The notes beneath the pieces are model-generated. The model saw only the letters and a program-made list of their open reading frames with translations, was not told the DNA's origin and did not search any database. 20,259 nucleotides of DNA from JACJXF01 sp964349045 (lineage in GTDB: Bacteria > Bacteroidota > Bacteroidia > Bacteroidales > GCA-2748055). The DNA is taken from positions 1-20,259 of the forward strand of contig CAYGFI010000084.1 of NCBI GenBank assembly GCA_964349045.1, written 5' to 3'. The position numbers and the translations under genes were made by a program. The stretch's first letter is position 1. Each line of letters begins with the position of its first letter. Shown here piece by piece: positions 1 through 8,922 of the stretch.

Positions 1-249
1 TTGTGTTTTGCTGTTATAAAAGTCTAAAAAAAAGATTAAACAAAAAGGCGGTTTTAATGGTTTACCAATTATTGTGAATTGCTTACCATACAATTTTGGG
101 ATAAAAGTGATAACCAGATATCGACTAACGATTTCTGATTTCGGATGGCTAAAATTAAAATTAGCTGATATTGAGTTGGATGAAATGCTGTATTTGAATA
201 ACTTTAAAAATCAAAAACATGCATTAAACGCATCTGGACTATCACGATT

Positions 250-268
250 CCCCCGTTAAAATCGGGGG
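250..268. repeat. GC-rich hairpin in the 5' intergenic region
   Basis: A perfect 6-bp inverted repeat, CCCCCG (250-255) and CGGGGG (263-268), encloses a 7-nt AT loop. Neither strand has a T-run after the stem, so it is not a typical intrinsic terminator. It is the only clear structure in the first 369 bases, where I see no supported gene and no TAnnTTTG promoter for the peptidase gene at 370. It may be a REP-like dispersed hairpin or the end of an upstream transcript; the sequence does not decide. Confidence 0.5.
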
Positions 269-369
269 CAGACTATATTCTTAAAACATATGAATTATAA
301 AGTGGCAACTTTAGCTAAAAAATGTATTTTTACTAAATGATACTGATAGTAGTCTAACATACATAAAAT

Positions 370-3003
370 ATGAAAAAAGTACTGGTTGTTTTTATATTTG
401 TTGCTGGTTGGTATAATTTATCCGCTCAAATAAAGCCTGAGCGTTCGCCACTGAACCCTGAATTTGTTAACTATGTTGAATTTAAAAAATCCGGTGGAAA
501 AAAGAAAAGTATTGACGGGTATAGAACCGGATATGTTCCGTCACCAATGAATATTCATTTTAATGAAAAAGGTGTTCAGGTTGAAAGCAGAAAAAGCATG
601 CAGGCCCTACCCTCCTATTATAATCTGAAAGATTTTGGTTGGGTAACTCCGGTACGCGACCAGGGTCCTGTAGGAGCCTGCTGGTCATTTTCCACAATGG
701 GAGCAATTGAATCGCGATGGCTGAAACTGGGCTTTGGAGACCAGACGCTTAATCTTTCCGAACAGAATATGGCTACCTGCCATGGTTTTCAAGCCGGAAT
801 AAACGATGGAGGTTCCGATTATATTGCCGCTGCATATCTCAGCAGGTTATCCGGACCAGTGACTGAGACCAGTCACCCTTATAATCCGGTTGTTACTGCA
901 ACGTGCAAAACCAGCGGGCTTGTTAAACCGGCCTTTTCACCGAACACAATATGGCTTCCGAAAGATATCAACATTATTAAAAAAGCGATAATGGATTATG
1001 GGGCTGTAACCGCATCGGTTTATGTAGGCGAACTAAGCAGATATTTCAATACAAGTGATAACACCTATTTCTACAATGGAACTTCTCCTGTTGATCACGG
1101 GGTTCTTGTTGTTGGATGGGATGATGGTCTGACAGTGACAGGAAAATCATCCAAACCAGCCAATAAAGGTGCATGGATTGTTAAAAACAGCTGGGGATCT
1201 TTCTGGGGTGATAATGGATATTTCTATATTTCATATGAAGATACAAAATTTTTATCCTCATGTTCCTATTATCCTGAGAGAGTTGAAATTTCGGAAATTG
1301 ATACCATGTTAATGTACGACTGGTTGGGAGCGACCCAATCATTTGGATTCAGGTCTGATTCAGCAAGTGCAATCAGCAGGTTCGAAGCTCCACAACAAAT
1401 ATTTATAAATAAAATCGGAACTTTTGTAAATGCATCGGGAAGTTTTGTTGATATTGAAATTTTCAGTGAGTTTACTGGCGATTCCATACCTGGAGGACTA
1501 ATTGCCTCCTCGTTAAATAATTTTTGCAAGTTCCCGGGCTACTATACTTTTGATATTCCTGCCATTGTAAAGGGTGATTATTATGTTAAGGTAAAATATT
1601 ACACTCCCGGATATAATTACCCGATACCGGTTGAAGCTGAAATAAGCTACCAGGGCGAAATTTATGCTATGCCCATTCTTGAAACTTCAGGAAGGTTCTG
1701 GATCAGCTCCGACGAAGAAGAGTGGTTACCATTAGGTAGTGATGTGGAGGATTATGAAGCCGACTTGTCCATAAGGGTCTATGCCGATCGTAGTACCAAC
1801 CTGAATGCTTTTTTTACCTCGAACAAATATATTACCTGTTTAAATGGTGATTTTATTTTTAAAGAAGCTTCAAACGGGTCTGTCACCTCATATGAATGGA
1901 ATTTCGGAACAGGAGCAAATCCGGCAACTGCCAGCACTGCCGGTCCGCATATTGTTAACTACTCAACTACAGGTCTTAAAGATATATCCTTAACTATTAC
2001 CGGTCCTGCAGGAACCGAAACACTGATTAAAAATTCGTATGTTGAAGTTGTAACAGCTTTGGACATTTTCTTACCCTATTCAGAAAAACTTCTGGTAAAA
2101 GGGAAATCGATACCATTGATTGCATTCGGGGCTGATAATTATACATGGAGTCCGGATATCGGCCTCAATTCCACTACAGGCGCAATAGTTTTAGCTTCAC
2201 CCTCAGACACGATCCGGTATACTGTTACCGGAACTATGGGTGCATGCAGCGGTGAAACAAGTATTACCATAAATGTTGTGGATGGCCCTGTAAATGATGA
2301 TGTTTGTAATGCAATAGAACTATCACAGGGAAATCACCTTTTCAATAACATTTATGCTACCGTTGAAGACGGTGAACCTGCGCCTCCTGAAGGAGATTGT
2401 AATACTGCACTTGAATGGTGCGTCGAAGGAGGATTGCAGAACAGCGTTTGGTTCTGGTTCACAGCTCCCGCAAGCGGAAAAGTATCATTCACAACAGAAG
2501 GAATGGATACACAAATAGCTGTATATAAAGCTGAAGATTGTGATAGTATATTACTTGGAGGATATAAGATGGTTGCTGCAAATGATGACTATTTTGAGGA
2601 ATCAAAATTTTTTGCAGCTGCCCTGAATATGATCAGTGTTATTCCCGGTCAGAAATATTTCATTCAGATTGATGGCTCTGCCGGGGGAGATGAAGGTGTT
2701 TTCCGCATGATCTATTGGGAATCGCCGGTTTCTGTCGAAAACTTTAAAATAGCAGATAAACTGAATATTTACCCAAACCCTAATTACGGTACCTTCCGTT
2801 TCGTGTATAATTCCGGCACAAATGAAAATCTGAGAATCCGTGTAATGAATACCAAGGGACAGGAAGTTTATCAGAATCATATGAATAATGTTCCTGAAAC
2901 CCTTGACAGGGAAATTAATCTGGGTAAAATCACCCCCGGGGTTTATATTTTTGAACTCACTTCAGGAAAGGAAGTCCTGCATAAGAACTTTTTGATAAGG
3001 TAG
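370..3003 (+). CDS. Secreted papain-family (C1A) cysteine peptidase with T9SS sorting tail
   Basis: Predicted exported protease of 877 residues. Residues 1-20 are a signal peptide (basic start, hydrophobic core, ending SAQ). The papain-like domain spans about 75-305 and keeps the catalytic set: oxyanion Gln98 and Cys104 in RDQGPVGACWSF, His243 in VDHGVLVVGW, Asn273 in VKNSWGSFWG. Residues about 315-476 resemble the lectin-like domain that follows some bacterial and archaeal C1A peptidases. Then come a PKD domain (about 478-560, with YEWNFG), an Ig-like segment (about 563-638), a Cys-containing PPC-like domain (about 640-790) and a type A T9SS tail (about 796-877, opening with LNIYPNP). No classical I29 propeptide is obvious. 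The family role is protein hydrolysis; export through the outer membrane and surface attachment or release are inferred from the tail. The gene at 3367 carries the same C-terminal module. The substrate is unknown. Confidence 0.93.
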   Translation: MKKVLVVFIFVAGWYNLSAQIKPERSPLNPEFVNYVEFKKSGGKKKSIDGYRTGYVPSPMNIHFNEKGVQVESRKSMQALPSYYNLKDFGWVTPVRDQGPVGACWSFSTMGAIESRWLKLGFGDQTLNLSEQNMATCHGFQAGINDGGSDYIAAAYLSRLSGPVTETSHPYNPVVTATCKTSGLVKPAFSPNTIWLPKDINIIKKAIMDYGAVTASVYVGELSRYFNTSDNTYFYNGTSPVDHGVLVVGWDDGLTVTGKSSKPANKGAWIVKNSWGSFWGDNGYFYISYEDTKFLSSCSYYPERVEISEIDTMLMYDWLGATQSFGFRSDSASAISRFEAPQQIFINKIGTFVNASGSFVDIEIFSEFTGDSIPGGLIASSLNNFCKFPGYYTFDIPAIVKGDYYVKVKYYTPGYNYPIPVEAEISYQGEIYAMPILETSGRFWISSDEEEWLPLGSDVEDYEADLSIRVYADRSTNLNAFFTSNKYITCLNGDFIFKEASNGSVTSYEWNFGTGANPATASTAGPHIVNYSTTGLKDISLTITGPAGTETLIKNSYVEVVTALDIFLPYSEKLLVKGKSIPLIAFGADNYTWSPDIGLNSTTGAIVLASPSDTIRYTVTGTMGACSGETSITINVVDGPVNDDVCNAIELSQGNHLFNNIYATVEDGEPAPPEGDCNTALEWCVEGGLQNSVWFWFTAPASGKVSFTTEGMDTQIAVYKAEDCDSILLGGYKMVAANDDYFEESKFFAAALNMISVIPGQKYFIQIDGSAGGDEGVFRMIYWESPVSVENFKIADKLNIYPNPNYGTFRFVYNSGTNENLRIRVMNTKGQEVYQNHMNNVPETLDREINLGKITPGVYIFELTSGKEVLHKNFLIR

Positions 3004-3011
3004 ATTTAGTC

Positions 3012-3249
3012 GGGAGTCGGAAGATGGAAGACGGGAGTCGGAAGTCGGAAGATGGAAGACGGGAGTCGGAAGATGGAAGACGGGAGCCGGAAGTCGGAAG
3101 ACGGAAGATGGAAGACGGGAGTCGGAAGATGGAAGACGGAAGATGGAAGACGGGAGTCGGAAGATGGAAGACGGGAGCCGGAAGTCGGAAGACGGAAGAC
3201 GGGAGTCGGAAGATGGAAGACGGGAGCCGGAAGACGGGAGTAGGGAGTC
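3012..3249. repeat. Array of 34 perfect-length heptamers, GGRAGNY-type
   Basis: 238 bp divide exactly into 34 seven-base units with no insertion or deletion. Unit counts: GGAAGAC 12, GGAAGAT 8, GGGAGTC 7, GGAAGTC 3, GGGAGCC 3, GGGAGTA 1. Every unit starts GGRAG; variation is limited to the third base and the last two. A 63-bp stretch (3046-3108) recurs exactly at 3137-3199, offset by 13 units, a sign of unequal exchange or slippage. The array starts 8 bp after the peptidase stop codon. Long open frames in it arise because the repeat lacks stops; they are not genes. It resembles in kind the short tandemly repeated heptanucleotides (STRR) known from cyanobacteria. Confidence 0.97.
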
Positions 3250-3278
3250 TGAAAAAGCAGACTTTTTAATGCTTTTAT

Positions 3279-3315
3279 AAACTTTATGAACTTTACAAAC
3301 TTTTTGAACTTTATC
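3279..3315. repeat. Four 9-bp AACTTTATG-type repeats
   Basis: Four direct 9-bp units lie at 3280-3288 (AACTTTATG), 3289-3297 (AACTTTACA), 3298-3306 (AACTTTTTG) and 3307-3315 (AACTTTATC), 30 bp after the heptamer array. The 15-bp string AAACTTTATGAACTT at 3279-3293 recurs exactly at 15348-15362. Together with the heptamers this fills most of the 363-bp gap before the next gene. No TAnnTTTG promoter is visible in this gap. Confidence 0.85.
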
Positions 3316-3366
3316 GTAACAAAATCGCCCTTTTGATTGTTATTTCTAAAATCTTTATTTTCAGGG

Positions 3367-6300
3367 ATGAAATGTTTCTGGTTAATATTAATTGTATTAC
3401 TATCTTTTGGTACCACTCAAAATGTGCTTTCACAGGCATGGTTAAAGGGTATTGACGAAGAAAGAAAAACATCCGGAGAAGTGGCTGACTTCTATGATAT
3501 TCAGAATGCCTTTAATTCGTATTGGTCGGACAGACCTATTGAGAAAGGTAAAGGCTGGAAGCAATTCAAAAGGTGGGAGAACTTTATGGAAGCGCGGATT
3601 TACCCTGAAGGCAGTCTTATGCTTCCGGATTTATGGCTACCCTGGGAGCAGAACCTGAATGCTCCTCAGTCGAACAGTTCTTCATGGACAATGTCAGGGC
3701 CGGTCATGATTCCTGAGAAACCATCAGGGAAAGGAAAAGCCGGTATGGGCAGAATTAACTGCATTGCCTTCCACCCTACCAACCAGGATATCTTTTATGC
3801 GGGTTCGCCCTCGGGCGGCTTATGGAAAACGTCAAATGGCGGTCTGAGCTGGACCACTTCAACCGATAAACTATTGAGTATCGGGGTTTCTGATATTGCT
3901 GTTAATCCTTCAGAACCGGATATAATTTATATTGCTACCGGAGATGGAGATGCCGGTGATACATATAGTGTTGGTATTTTAAAATCGATTGACGGAGGTG
4001 AAACCTGGAATTCAACAAAAGTTACACTGGATCAATCGGCAATGGTATATAACCGAAGAATTATTATTAATCCAAATAATCCTGACATACTGCTTGCTAC
4101 TTCCAACATTGGAATCTACCGGACTGCGGATGGTTTTGCTTCCTTTTCACTGGTTAAAACAGGAAATTTTAAAGATATTGAATTTAAGCCCGGAGATCCA
4201 TCCATCGTTTATGCTACTAGTTATTCCGCAAACGGAAATGCGAAAATATACAGGTCGACCGACGGGGGATTAACTTTTAACGAAACCAACAATGGACTTT
4301 CAACATCCGGAAAGGTTAACCGGATTGAACTCGCGGTAAGTCCTGCAAATCCCAATTATATCTATGCACTTTGCAGCGATTCTGATAATGATGGATTTTT
4401 TGGCTTGTACAAATCTGTCGATGCAGGAGCAAAGTGGACAAATGTTTATGCCGGCAGTAAAAAAAATCTTCTGGGATATAGTCCATCTGGTAAAGATGTT
4501 GGCGGACAAGGATGGTACGACCTGGCTATGGCTGTACTTCCAACATCAATCAGTCAGTTATATGTCGGAGGTATTAATATTTATAAATCAATTAATGGCG
4601 GAAGTGAATTTACCCTGAATACCCACTGGATTGGATCAGGCGATGCTGACTATGTGCATGCCGATCAGCACATGATCGCTGTTAATCCTCTGAATAATTA
4701 TGTTTATTCCTGCAATGATGGAGGTGTTTATGTTTCAAAAGACAATGGAGATACCTGGACAGATATCAGCAATGGCCTTAGCATCCTTCAGATTTACAAA
4801 CTATCAGCATCTTCCACTACTGCAGATTTTTTTGTTACCGGGAACCAGGATAATGGGAGTTACAGAAGTATCGATGGAATCTGGGAGGAAATTAATAAAG
4901 CTGATGGTATGGAGTGCTGGATAGATCCTTCCAATGATAGTATTGTTTACACGAGTTACTATTATGGCAGTTTTTATAAATCAACCGACAAGGGAGTTAC
5001 TTCTGATTATATAACTCCTCCCAATTCCGGCAGGGGTGCCTGGATAACTCCTTTTCTAATAAGCGAAGTAAACCCGGCTCATATTTTCGCGGCATATGGA
5101 GATGTATTTAAAAGTTACGACCGTGGCGAAAAATGGCATAAAATATCTAATGGGCTTGCTGGCGGAGATCAATTCCAGTCTCTGGCTGTTTCCGCTATTG
5201 ATGAAAATTTCATTTATGCTGCCACATTCAATAAATTATGGATTACTAAAAACGGGGGTGTAAACTGGAATGATATTACATCAGGTCTTTCTTCCAAAGC
5301 CATTACATCAGTTACTGTTTCGCCTAATGATCCCCTAAAAGTATGGGTAACATTTTCCGGTTATAACGATAACGAAAAAGTCTTTTTCAGTGACAATGGC
5401 GGGCAGACCTGGAATAATTACTCTGATGGATTGCCCAATGTGCCTGTAAATACAATGGTATACCAAAAGAACTCAAACCAGTTACTTTATGCAGGCACAG
5501 ACCTGGGTGTATATTTCAGGAACATCAGAATGTCATCCTGGGAGCCCTATAACAACGGACTTCCAAATGTAATTGTTAACGATTTTGATATTCAATACAA
5601 GCAAAAGCGCTTGATCGCGGGCAGTTACGGCCGGGGATTATGGACCAGCCCACTTGCCGATACGGCCTTTTCTCCACTGTTTGCTGAGATTTTATTACCT
5701 TCAAGATATATTTGTATCGGTGATAATTATGTAATCCAGGCAAAAACATCACCGCAATTTGATAGCCTTGTCTGGAGTTTTTCCGATAACCTTCCCTCAC
5801 AAACAATATTACAGAACGAACCGGTTTCAGTTATATTTTCCAACCCGGGTCCAAAATCTATCAGGCTTAGTATTTATTCAAAGGGTGAAGTTTATACAAC
5901 AATTATAAATGGTTATGCGGAGGCAATCACCACACCTGAAATTCAGATTGTCTCATATGATACTCTTGAGTATTTCAGGGGATCAACAGCTACCTTCATG
6001 ACTTTAGGAGCCTCAGATTATATTTGGGATGAGTCACCTTTCCTGAGTAATTTAACCGGAAATATTGTAAGTGTAAATGCTGCAACCACTACTGTTTTTT
6101 ATGTGACCGGATCTGCCGGCAGTTGTGCAGCAAGAAAAAGTTTCCAGTTAAATGTTATACCAGGCCCCATAAATGACGATGTTTGTTCGGCCCTCCATCT
6201 TGAAACCGGACGAAACGGTCCTTTTACAAATAATTATGCCAGTGTAGAAAAATCTGAACCTCTCCCTGATACAACGGATTGCAATACTCAATTAAGCTGG

Positions 6301-6882
6301 TGTAACCAGGAGGGTGGATTGCAAGCAACCGTATGGTTTAAGTATTTAGCGGGAAGTAATATTGTTTCGTTTCTTTCTGAGGGATTTGATACCCAGATTG
6401 CTCTTTACGAAGCATCATCATGTGAGGACATTATTTCCGGAAATTACACGATTCTTGCTGCCAATGATGACTTTTACGGAGAGGCAGATTATTACGCTGC
6501 TGCTATTGAAAAAGTAAATATTATGGCGGGAAATACTTATTATTTGCAGGTTGATGGCAGCGCCGGTGGCGAAATAGGTGAGTTTTACATTACGGTTCTT
6601 GACAATACGGTGCAAGTCCATGAGAAATCCGGAACGGATAAAAATATAAAAATCTACCCTAATCCCTCCGGCGGAGATCTTAAGATCCAAATAACCAATG
6701 TACCTTCTGAGATTATACTTCAGATTTCAGATTACCTGGGAAAAGTAATTCAAACCCATGTTTTTAATAATCATTCTTCAGGTACATTTGAAAGAAATAT
6801 TAACCTGCCATATAAAGGGATCTTCCTGTTCAGGATTTCAGGGGAAGGAATTAATTATGTGCAGAAGGTGTTATATGAGTAA
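3367..6882 (+). CDS. Secreted BNR/Asp-box beta-propeller protein with T9SS sorting tail
   Basis: Large exported protein, 1171 residues from the ATG at 3367. An upstream in-frame TTG at 3337 is possible, but the ATG begins a clean signal peptide (MKCFWLILIVLL to about residue 23). Residues about 100-770 hold some ten Asp-box motifs of the form S-x-D/N-x-G-x-x-W, for example KSIDGGETW, VSKDNGDTW, ITKNGGVNW and FSDNGGQTW. They mark one or two sialidase/sortilin-like beta-propellers. Then follow a PKD-like segment (about 775-856), an Ig-like segment (about 858-930), a Cys-containing PPC-like domain (about 932-1078) and a T9SS type A tail (about 1090-1171, IYPNPSGG). Family knowledge suggests ligand binding or adhesion; sialidase catalytic residues are not evident, so I assign no enzyme activity. 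The last four regions match the upstream peptidase in order and sequence. Its stop is 6 bp from the convergent ferritin gene. Confidence 0.9.
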   Translation: MKCFWLILIVLLSFGTTQNVLSQAWLKGIDEERKTSGEVADFYDIQNAFNSYWSDRPIEKGKGWKQFKRWENFMEARIYPEGSLMLPDLWLPWEQNLNAPQSNSSSWTMSGPVMIPEKPSGKGKAGMGRINCIAFHPTNQDIFYAGSPSGGLWKTSNGGLSWTTSTDKLLSIGVSDIAVNPSEPDIIYIATGDGDAGDTYSVGILKSIDGGETWNSTKVTLDQSAMVYNRRIIINPNNPDILLATSNIGIYRTADGFASFSLVKTGNFKDIEFKPGDPSIVYATSYSANGNAKIYRSTDGGLTFNETNNGLSTSGKVNRIELAVSPANPNYIYALCSDSDNDGFFGLYKSVDAGAKWTNVYAGSKKNLLGYSPSGKDVGGQGWYDLAMAVLPTSISQLYVGGINIYKSINGGSEFTLNTHWIGSGDADYVHADQHMIAVNPLNNYVYSCNDGGVYVSKDNGDTWTDISNGLSILQIYKLSASSTTADFFVTGNQDNGSYRSIDGIWEEINKADGMECWIDPSNDSIVYTSYYYGSFYKSTDKGVTSDYITPPNSGRGAWITPFLISEVNPAHIFAAYGDVFKSYDRGEKWHKISNGLAGGDQFQSLAVSAIDENFIYAATFNKLWITKNGGVNWNDITSGLSSKAITSVTVSPNDPLKVWVTFSGYNDNEKVFFSDNGGQTWNNYSDGLPNVPVNTMVYQKNSNQLLYAGTDLGVYFRNIRMSSWEPYNNGLPNVIVNDFDIQYKQKRLIAGSYGRGLWTSPLADTAFSPLFAEILLPSRYICIGDNYVIQAKTSPQFDSLVWSFSDNLPSQTILQNEPVSVIFSNPGPKSIRLSIYSKGEVYTTIINGYAEAITTPEIQIVSYDTLEYFRGSTATFMTLGASDYIWDESPFLSNLTGNIVSVNAATTTVFYVTGSAGSCAARKSFQLNVIPGPINDDVCSALHLETGRNGPFTNNYASVEKSEPLPDTTDCNTQLSWCNQEGGLQATVWFKYLAGSNIVSFLSEGFDTQIALYEASSCEDIISGNYTILAANDDFYGEADYYAAAIEKVNIMAGNTYYLQVDGSAGGEIGEFYITVLDNTVQVHEKSGTDKNIKIYPNPSGGDLKIQITNVPSEIILQISDYLGKVIQTHVFNNHSSGTFERNINLPYKGIFLFRISGEGINYVQKVLYE

Positions 6883-6888
6883 TAAAAT

Positions 6889-7398
6889 TTACGCAACCGG
6901 TGCATCCAAAGCCGGAGTTCTGAGACTCATAATGTCTCTGTCAAATAAATATAGATTGGTTTCTCCTACCAGTTTTAATTTATCAAGAATGGTTTTCACA
7001 TTTGATTCTTCTTCAATCTGCTCATTCACAAACCATTGAATCCAATTATAACTGGAGAAATCTTTCTCATCAATAGTCAGTGCAGTAATCTCATTGATTG
7101 ATGCCGTGATGAAATTCTCATGCTTCATGACGGCTTCAAAAAGATCCTTTACTGTTTTTATTTTAAAGGAAGGTTTTTCAAAAGCAGGAATACTTGCTTT
7201 CCCATCTCTTTCATTAATATACGCAATAAATTTCAGCATGTGCATCCGCTCTTCTGCAGACTGGGCATAAAGCCATTCGGCAATCCCTTTATAGCCTTGG
7301 TTTTCAGCCCATGATGCCATTGCAAGATAGAGATTAGAAGAGTATCCCTCCTTCTCAACCTGCTTATTTAAAATGTTTTCAATTTTCCTGGATAACAT
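6889..7398 (-). CDS. ftnA: Non-heme ferritin (iron storage)
   Basis: Cytoplasmic 24-mer ferritin that oxidises Fe(II) and stores the mineral. From the ATG at 7396-7398 the protein has 169 residues, the usual bacterial length. With that start the ferroxidase ligands fall at the same numbers as in E. coli FtnA: Glu17, Glu50, His53, Glu94, Glu126, Gln127 and Glu130 (motifs SAEERMHM and WFVNEQIEEE). This agreement is why I reject the start at 7434, which would add 12 residues. The haem-ligand methionine context of bacterioferritin is not evident. It faces the propeller-protein gene tail to tail with only 6 bp between stops and no terminator hairpin. A possible promoter lies at 7432-7439. Confidence 0.93.
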   Translation of the reverse strand: MLSRKIENILNKQVEKEGYSSNLYLAMASWAENQGYKGIAEWLYAQSAEERMHMLKFIAYINERDGKASIPAFEKPSFKIKTVKDLFEAVMKHENFITASINEITALTIDEKDFSSYNWIQWFVNEQIEEESNVKTILDKLKLVGETNLYLFDRDIMSLRTPALDAPVA

Positions 7399-7431
7399 GA
7401 CTTTTAGTTTTTTAAAATAATGATATAATAA

Positions 7432-7439
7432 CAAAATTA
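7432..7439 (-). promoter_or_regulatory. Possible -7 promoter element of the ferritin gene
   Basis: On the minus strand this reads TAATTTTG, matching the Bacteroidota -7 consensus TAnnTTTG, 33 bp upstream of the ferritin ATG. No clear TTTG -33 element is found at the expected spacing, so the call rests on the -7 match and position only. Confidence 0.42.
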
Positions 7440-7553
7440 ACTATTTCTTTGTTTACTGTGTGGAAAGAATTCTTTTCAGTTTCTAAATGTGAACACGTAC
7501 TCCAAACTTTAGACACCCCAGACGCTTATCCGTTAAGGAATTCTTATACAAAA

Positions 7554-8819
7554 CTACATATTCCTGATGATCTCTGTTCCAAATTCAGAACATTTAAGTT
7601 CAATGGCTCCATCCATCAGGCGAGCGAAGTCGTATGTAACTCTTTTGGATTTGATGGTTTTTTGGATCCCATTAACGATAAGATCTGCTGCCTCTTTCCA
7701 GCCAAAATATTCAAGCATCATTACCCCCGATAAAATAAGTGAGCCTGGATTAACCTTATCCAGATTGGCATATTTGGGCGCTGTTCCATGAGTAGCTTCA
7801 AATATGGCATGCCCGCTCTCGTAATTAATATTGGCTCCGGGCGCAATCCCTATTCCACCTACGATAGCTGCCAGTGCGTCGCTGATATAATCGCCATTCA
7901 GATTAAGAGTAGCGATAACGGAATATTCGGCCGGCCGGGTTAATATTTGCTGAAGAAAGGCATCAGCAATAACATCTTTAATAAGAATTTTGCCCTGTTT
8001 CACCGCCATTTTCATACTTTCTTCCGCCTTGTCCTTTCCATCTTTTGCAGCAATTTTATCGTACTGCATCCAGGAAAAAGTATATTCCGAAAACTCTCTT
8101 TCCGCCAGTTCGTAACCCCACTGCTTAAACTGTCCTTCTGTGAACTTCATAATATTCCCTTTATGAACCAGGGTAACGGAAGGTTTCTTTTCACGAATAG
8201 CAAATTGGATAGCGGCTCTGACTAATCGTGTAGTCCCTTCTTTGGAAACCGGTTTGATACCGATTGATGATGTTTCAGGGAATCGTATGTTTTTAACATT
8301 CATTTCCTTAAGTAAAAACTTTATTATTTTCGAAACTTCCGGAGTACCTGCCATCCATTCTATCCCTGCATAAATATCTTCCGTATTTTCCCTGAAAATC
8401 ACCATATCGGTTGTGGAGGGATCTTTTACCGGGGAAGGCACACCTTCGTACCAGCGCACCGGCCGCTGACAAACATAAAGATCAAGAATCTGACGCAGTG
8501 CAACATTGAGTGACCTGATTCCGCCTCCAACAGGCGTGGTGAGAGGTCCTTTTATTGCCACCTTGTACTCATGAATAGCGTCAAGCGTTTCTTCGGGTAG
8601 CCATTTCCCCGTTAATTTAAAGGCTTTTTCACCTGCATAAACTTCTTTCCATATTATTTTTCGTTTTCCGCTATAAGCCTTTTCCACAGCTGCATCCAAT
8701 ACTCTCACCGATGCTGCCCATATATCCGGTCCCGTACCATCACCTTCAATAAAAGGAATTATCGGTTGATCAGGAATACGCATTCTGCCATTCTGGGTTG
8801 AAATTATTTGTCCACTCAT
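7554..8819 (-). CDS. icd: NADP-dependent isocitrate dehydrogenase
   Basis: TCA-cycle enzyme, homodimeric E. coli type, 421 residues: isocitrate + NADP+ to 2-oxoglutarate + CO2 + NADPH. It aligns with E. coli Icd nearly end to end. The substrate-binding Ser, Asn and Arg occur in SLNVALRQ (S103, N105, R109), with R119 in QRPVR, R143 in IFRENTEDIY and Tyr150; each is offset by 10 from E. coli numbering. NADP preference is supported by HGTAPKYA (Lys-Tyr pair) and by VTYDFAR near the C-terminus. The protein ends EFGTEIIRNM, like E. coli. The region between about 240 and 270 is shorter than in E. coli. It stands alone between ferritin and a repeat-rich gap; no other TCA gene is adjacent. The ATG start fits the homologous N-terminus. 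Confidence 0.97.
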   Translation of the reverse strand: MSGQIISTQNGRMRIPDQPIIPFIEGDGTGPDIWAASVRVLDAAVEKAYSGKRKIIWKEVYAGEKAFKLTGKWLPEETLDAIHEYKVAIKGPLTTPVGGGIRSLNVALRQILDLYVCQRPVRWYEGVPSPVKDPSTTDMVIFRENTEDIYAGIEWMAGTPEVSKIIKFLLKEMNVKNIRFPETSSIGIKPVSKEGTTRLVRAAIQFAIREKKPSVTLVHKGNIMKFTEGQFKQWGYELAEREFSEYTFSWMQYDKIAAKDGKDKAEESMKMAVKQGKILIKDVIADAFLQQILTRPAEYSVIATLNLNGDYISDALAAIVGGIGIAPGANINYESGHAIFEATHGTAPKYANLDKVNPGSLILSGVMMLEYFGWKEAADLIVNGIQKTIKSKRVTYDFARLMDGAIELKCSEFGTEIIRNM

Positions 8820-8875
8820 AATTATAATTTTAAGTCAAAATAAAGCTCTGTTTTTTTACCGGAAAATTGATTTGG

Positions 8876-8883
8876 CAAATATA
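8876..8883 (-). promoter_or_regulatory. Possible -7 promoter element of icd
   Basis: The minus strand reads TATATTTG, a full TAnnTTTG match, 56 bp upstream of the icd ATG. No convincing -33 TTTG is present at 19-21 bp, so this is a position-plus-motif call. Confidence 0.42.
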
Positions 8884-8922
8884 TACATTAAAGAGTTCAG
8901 GTGGATTTAATATATGCTGAAT

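Noticed and set aside
74..259. 61-codon plus-strand open frame
   Set aside because: No recognisable family, no ribosome-binding site, and it ends inside the GC-rich hairpin; most likely chance.
3012..3249. Tandem array considered as a CRISPR array
   Set aside because: The units are 7 bp with no spacers between them, and no cas gene is present.
3012..3249. ATGGA motifs in the array as CsrA/RsmA binding sites
   Set aside because: They match ANGGA only as a by-product of the unit sequence, are not in hairpin loops, and I know of no general CsrA use in Bacteroidota.
3006..3416. Open frames on both strands through the heptamer array (minus 136 codons, plus 81 and 63 codons)
   Set aside because: A 7-bp repeat gives a 21-bp, 7-residue period in every frame; absence of stops in the unit explains the frames. 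The products are pure repeat with no signal or domain.
7464..7475. Perfect 12-bp palindrome AAAGAATTCTTT between ferritin and icd
   Set aside because: It is AT-rich with no T-run beyond the stem and no conserved position to a promoter; too weak to call an operator or terminator.
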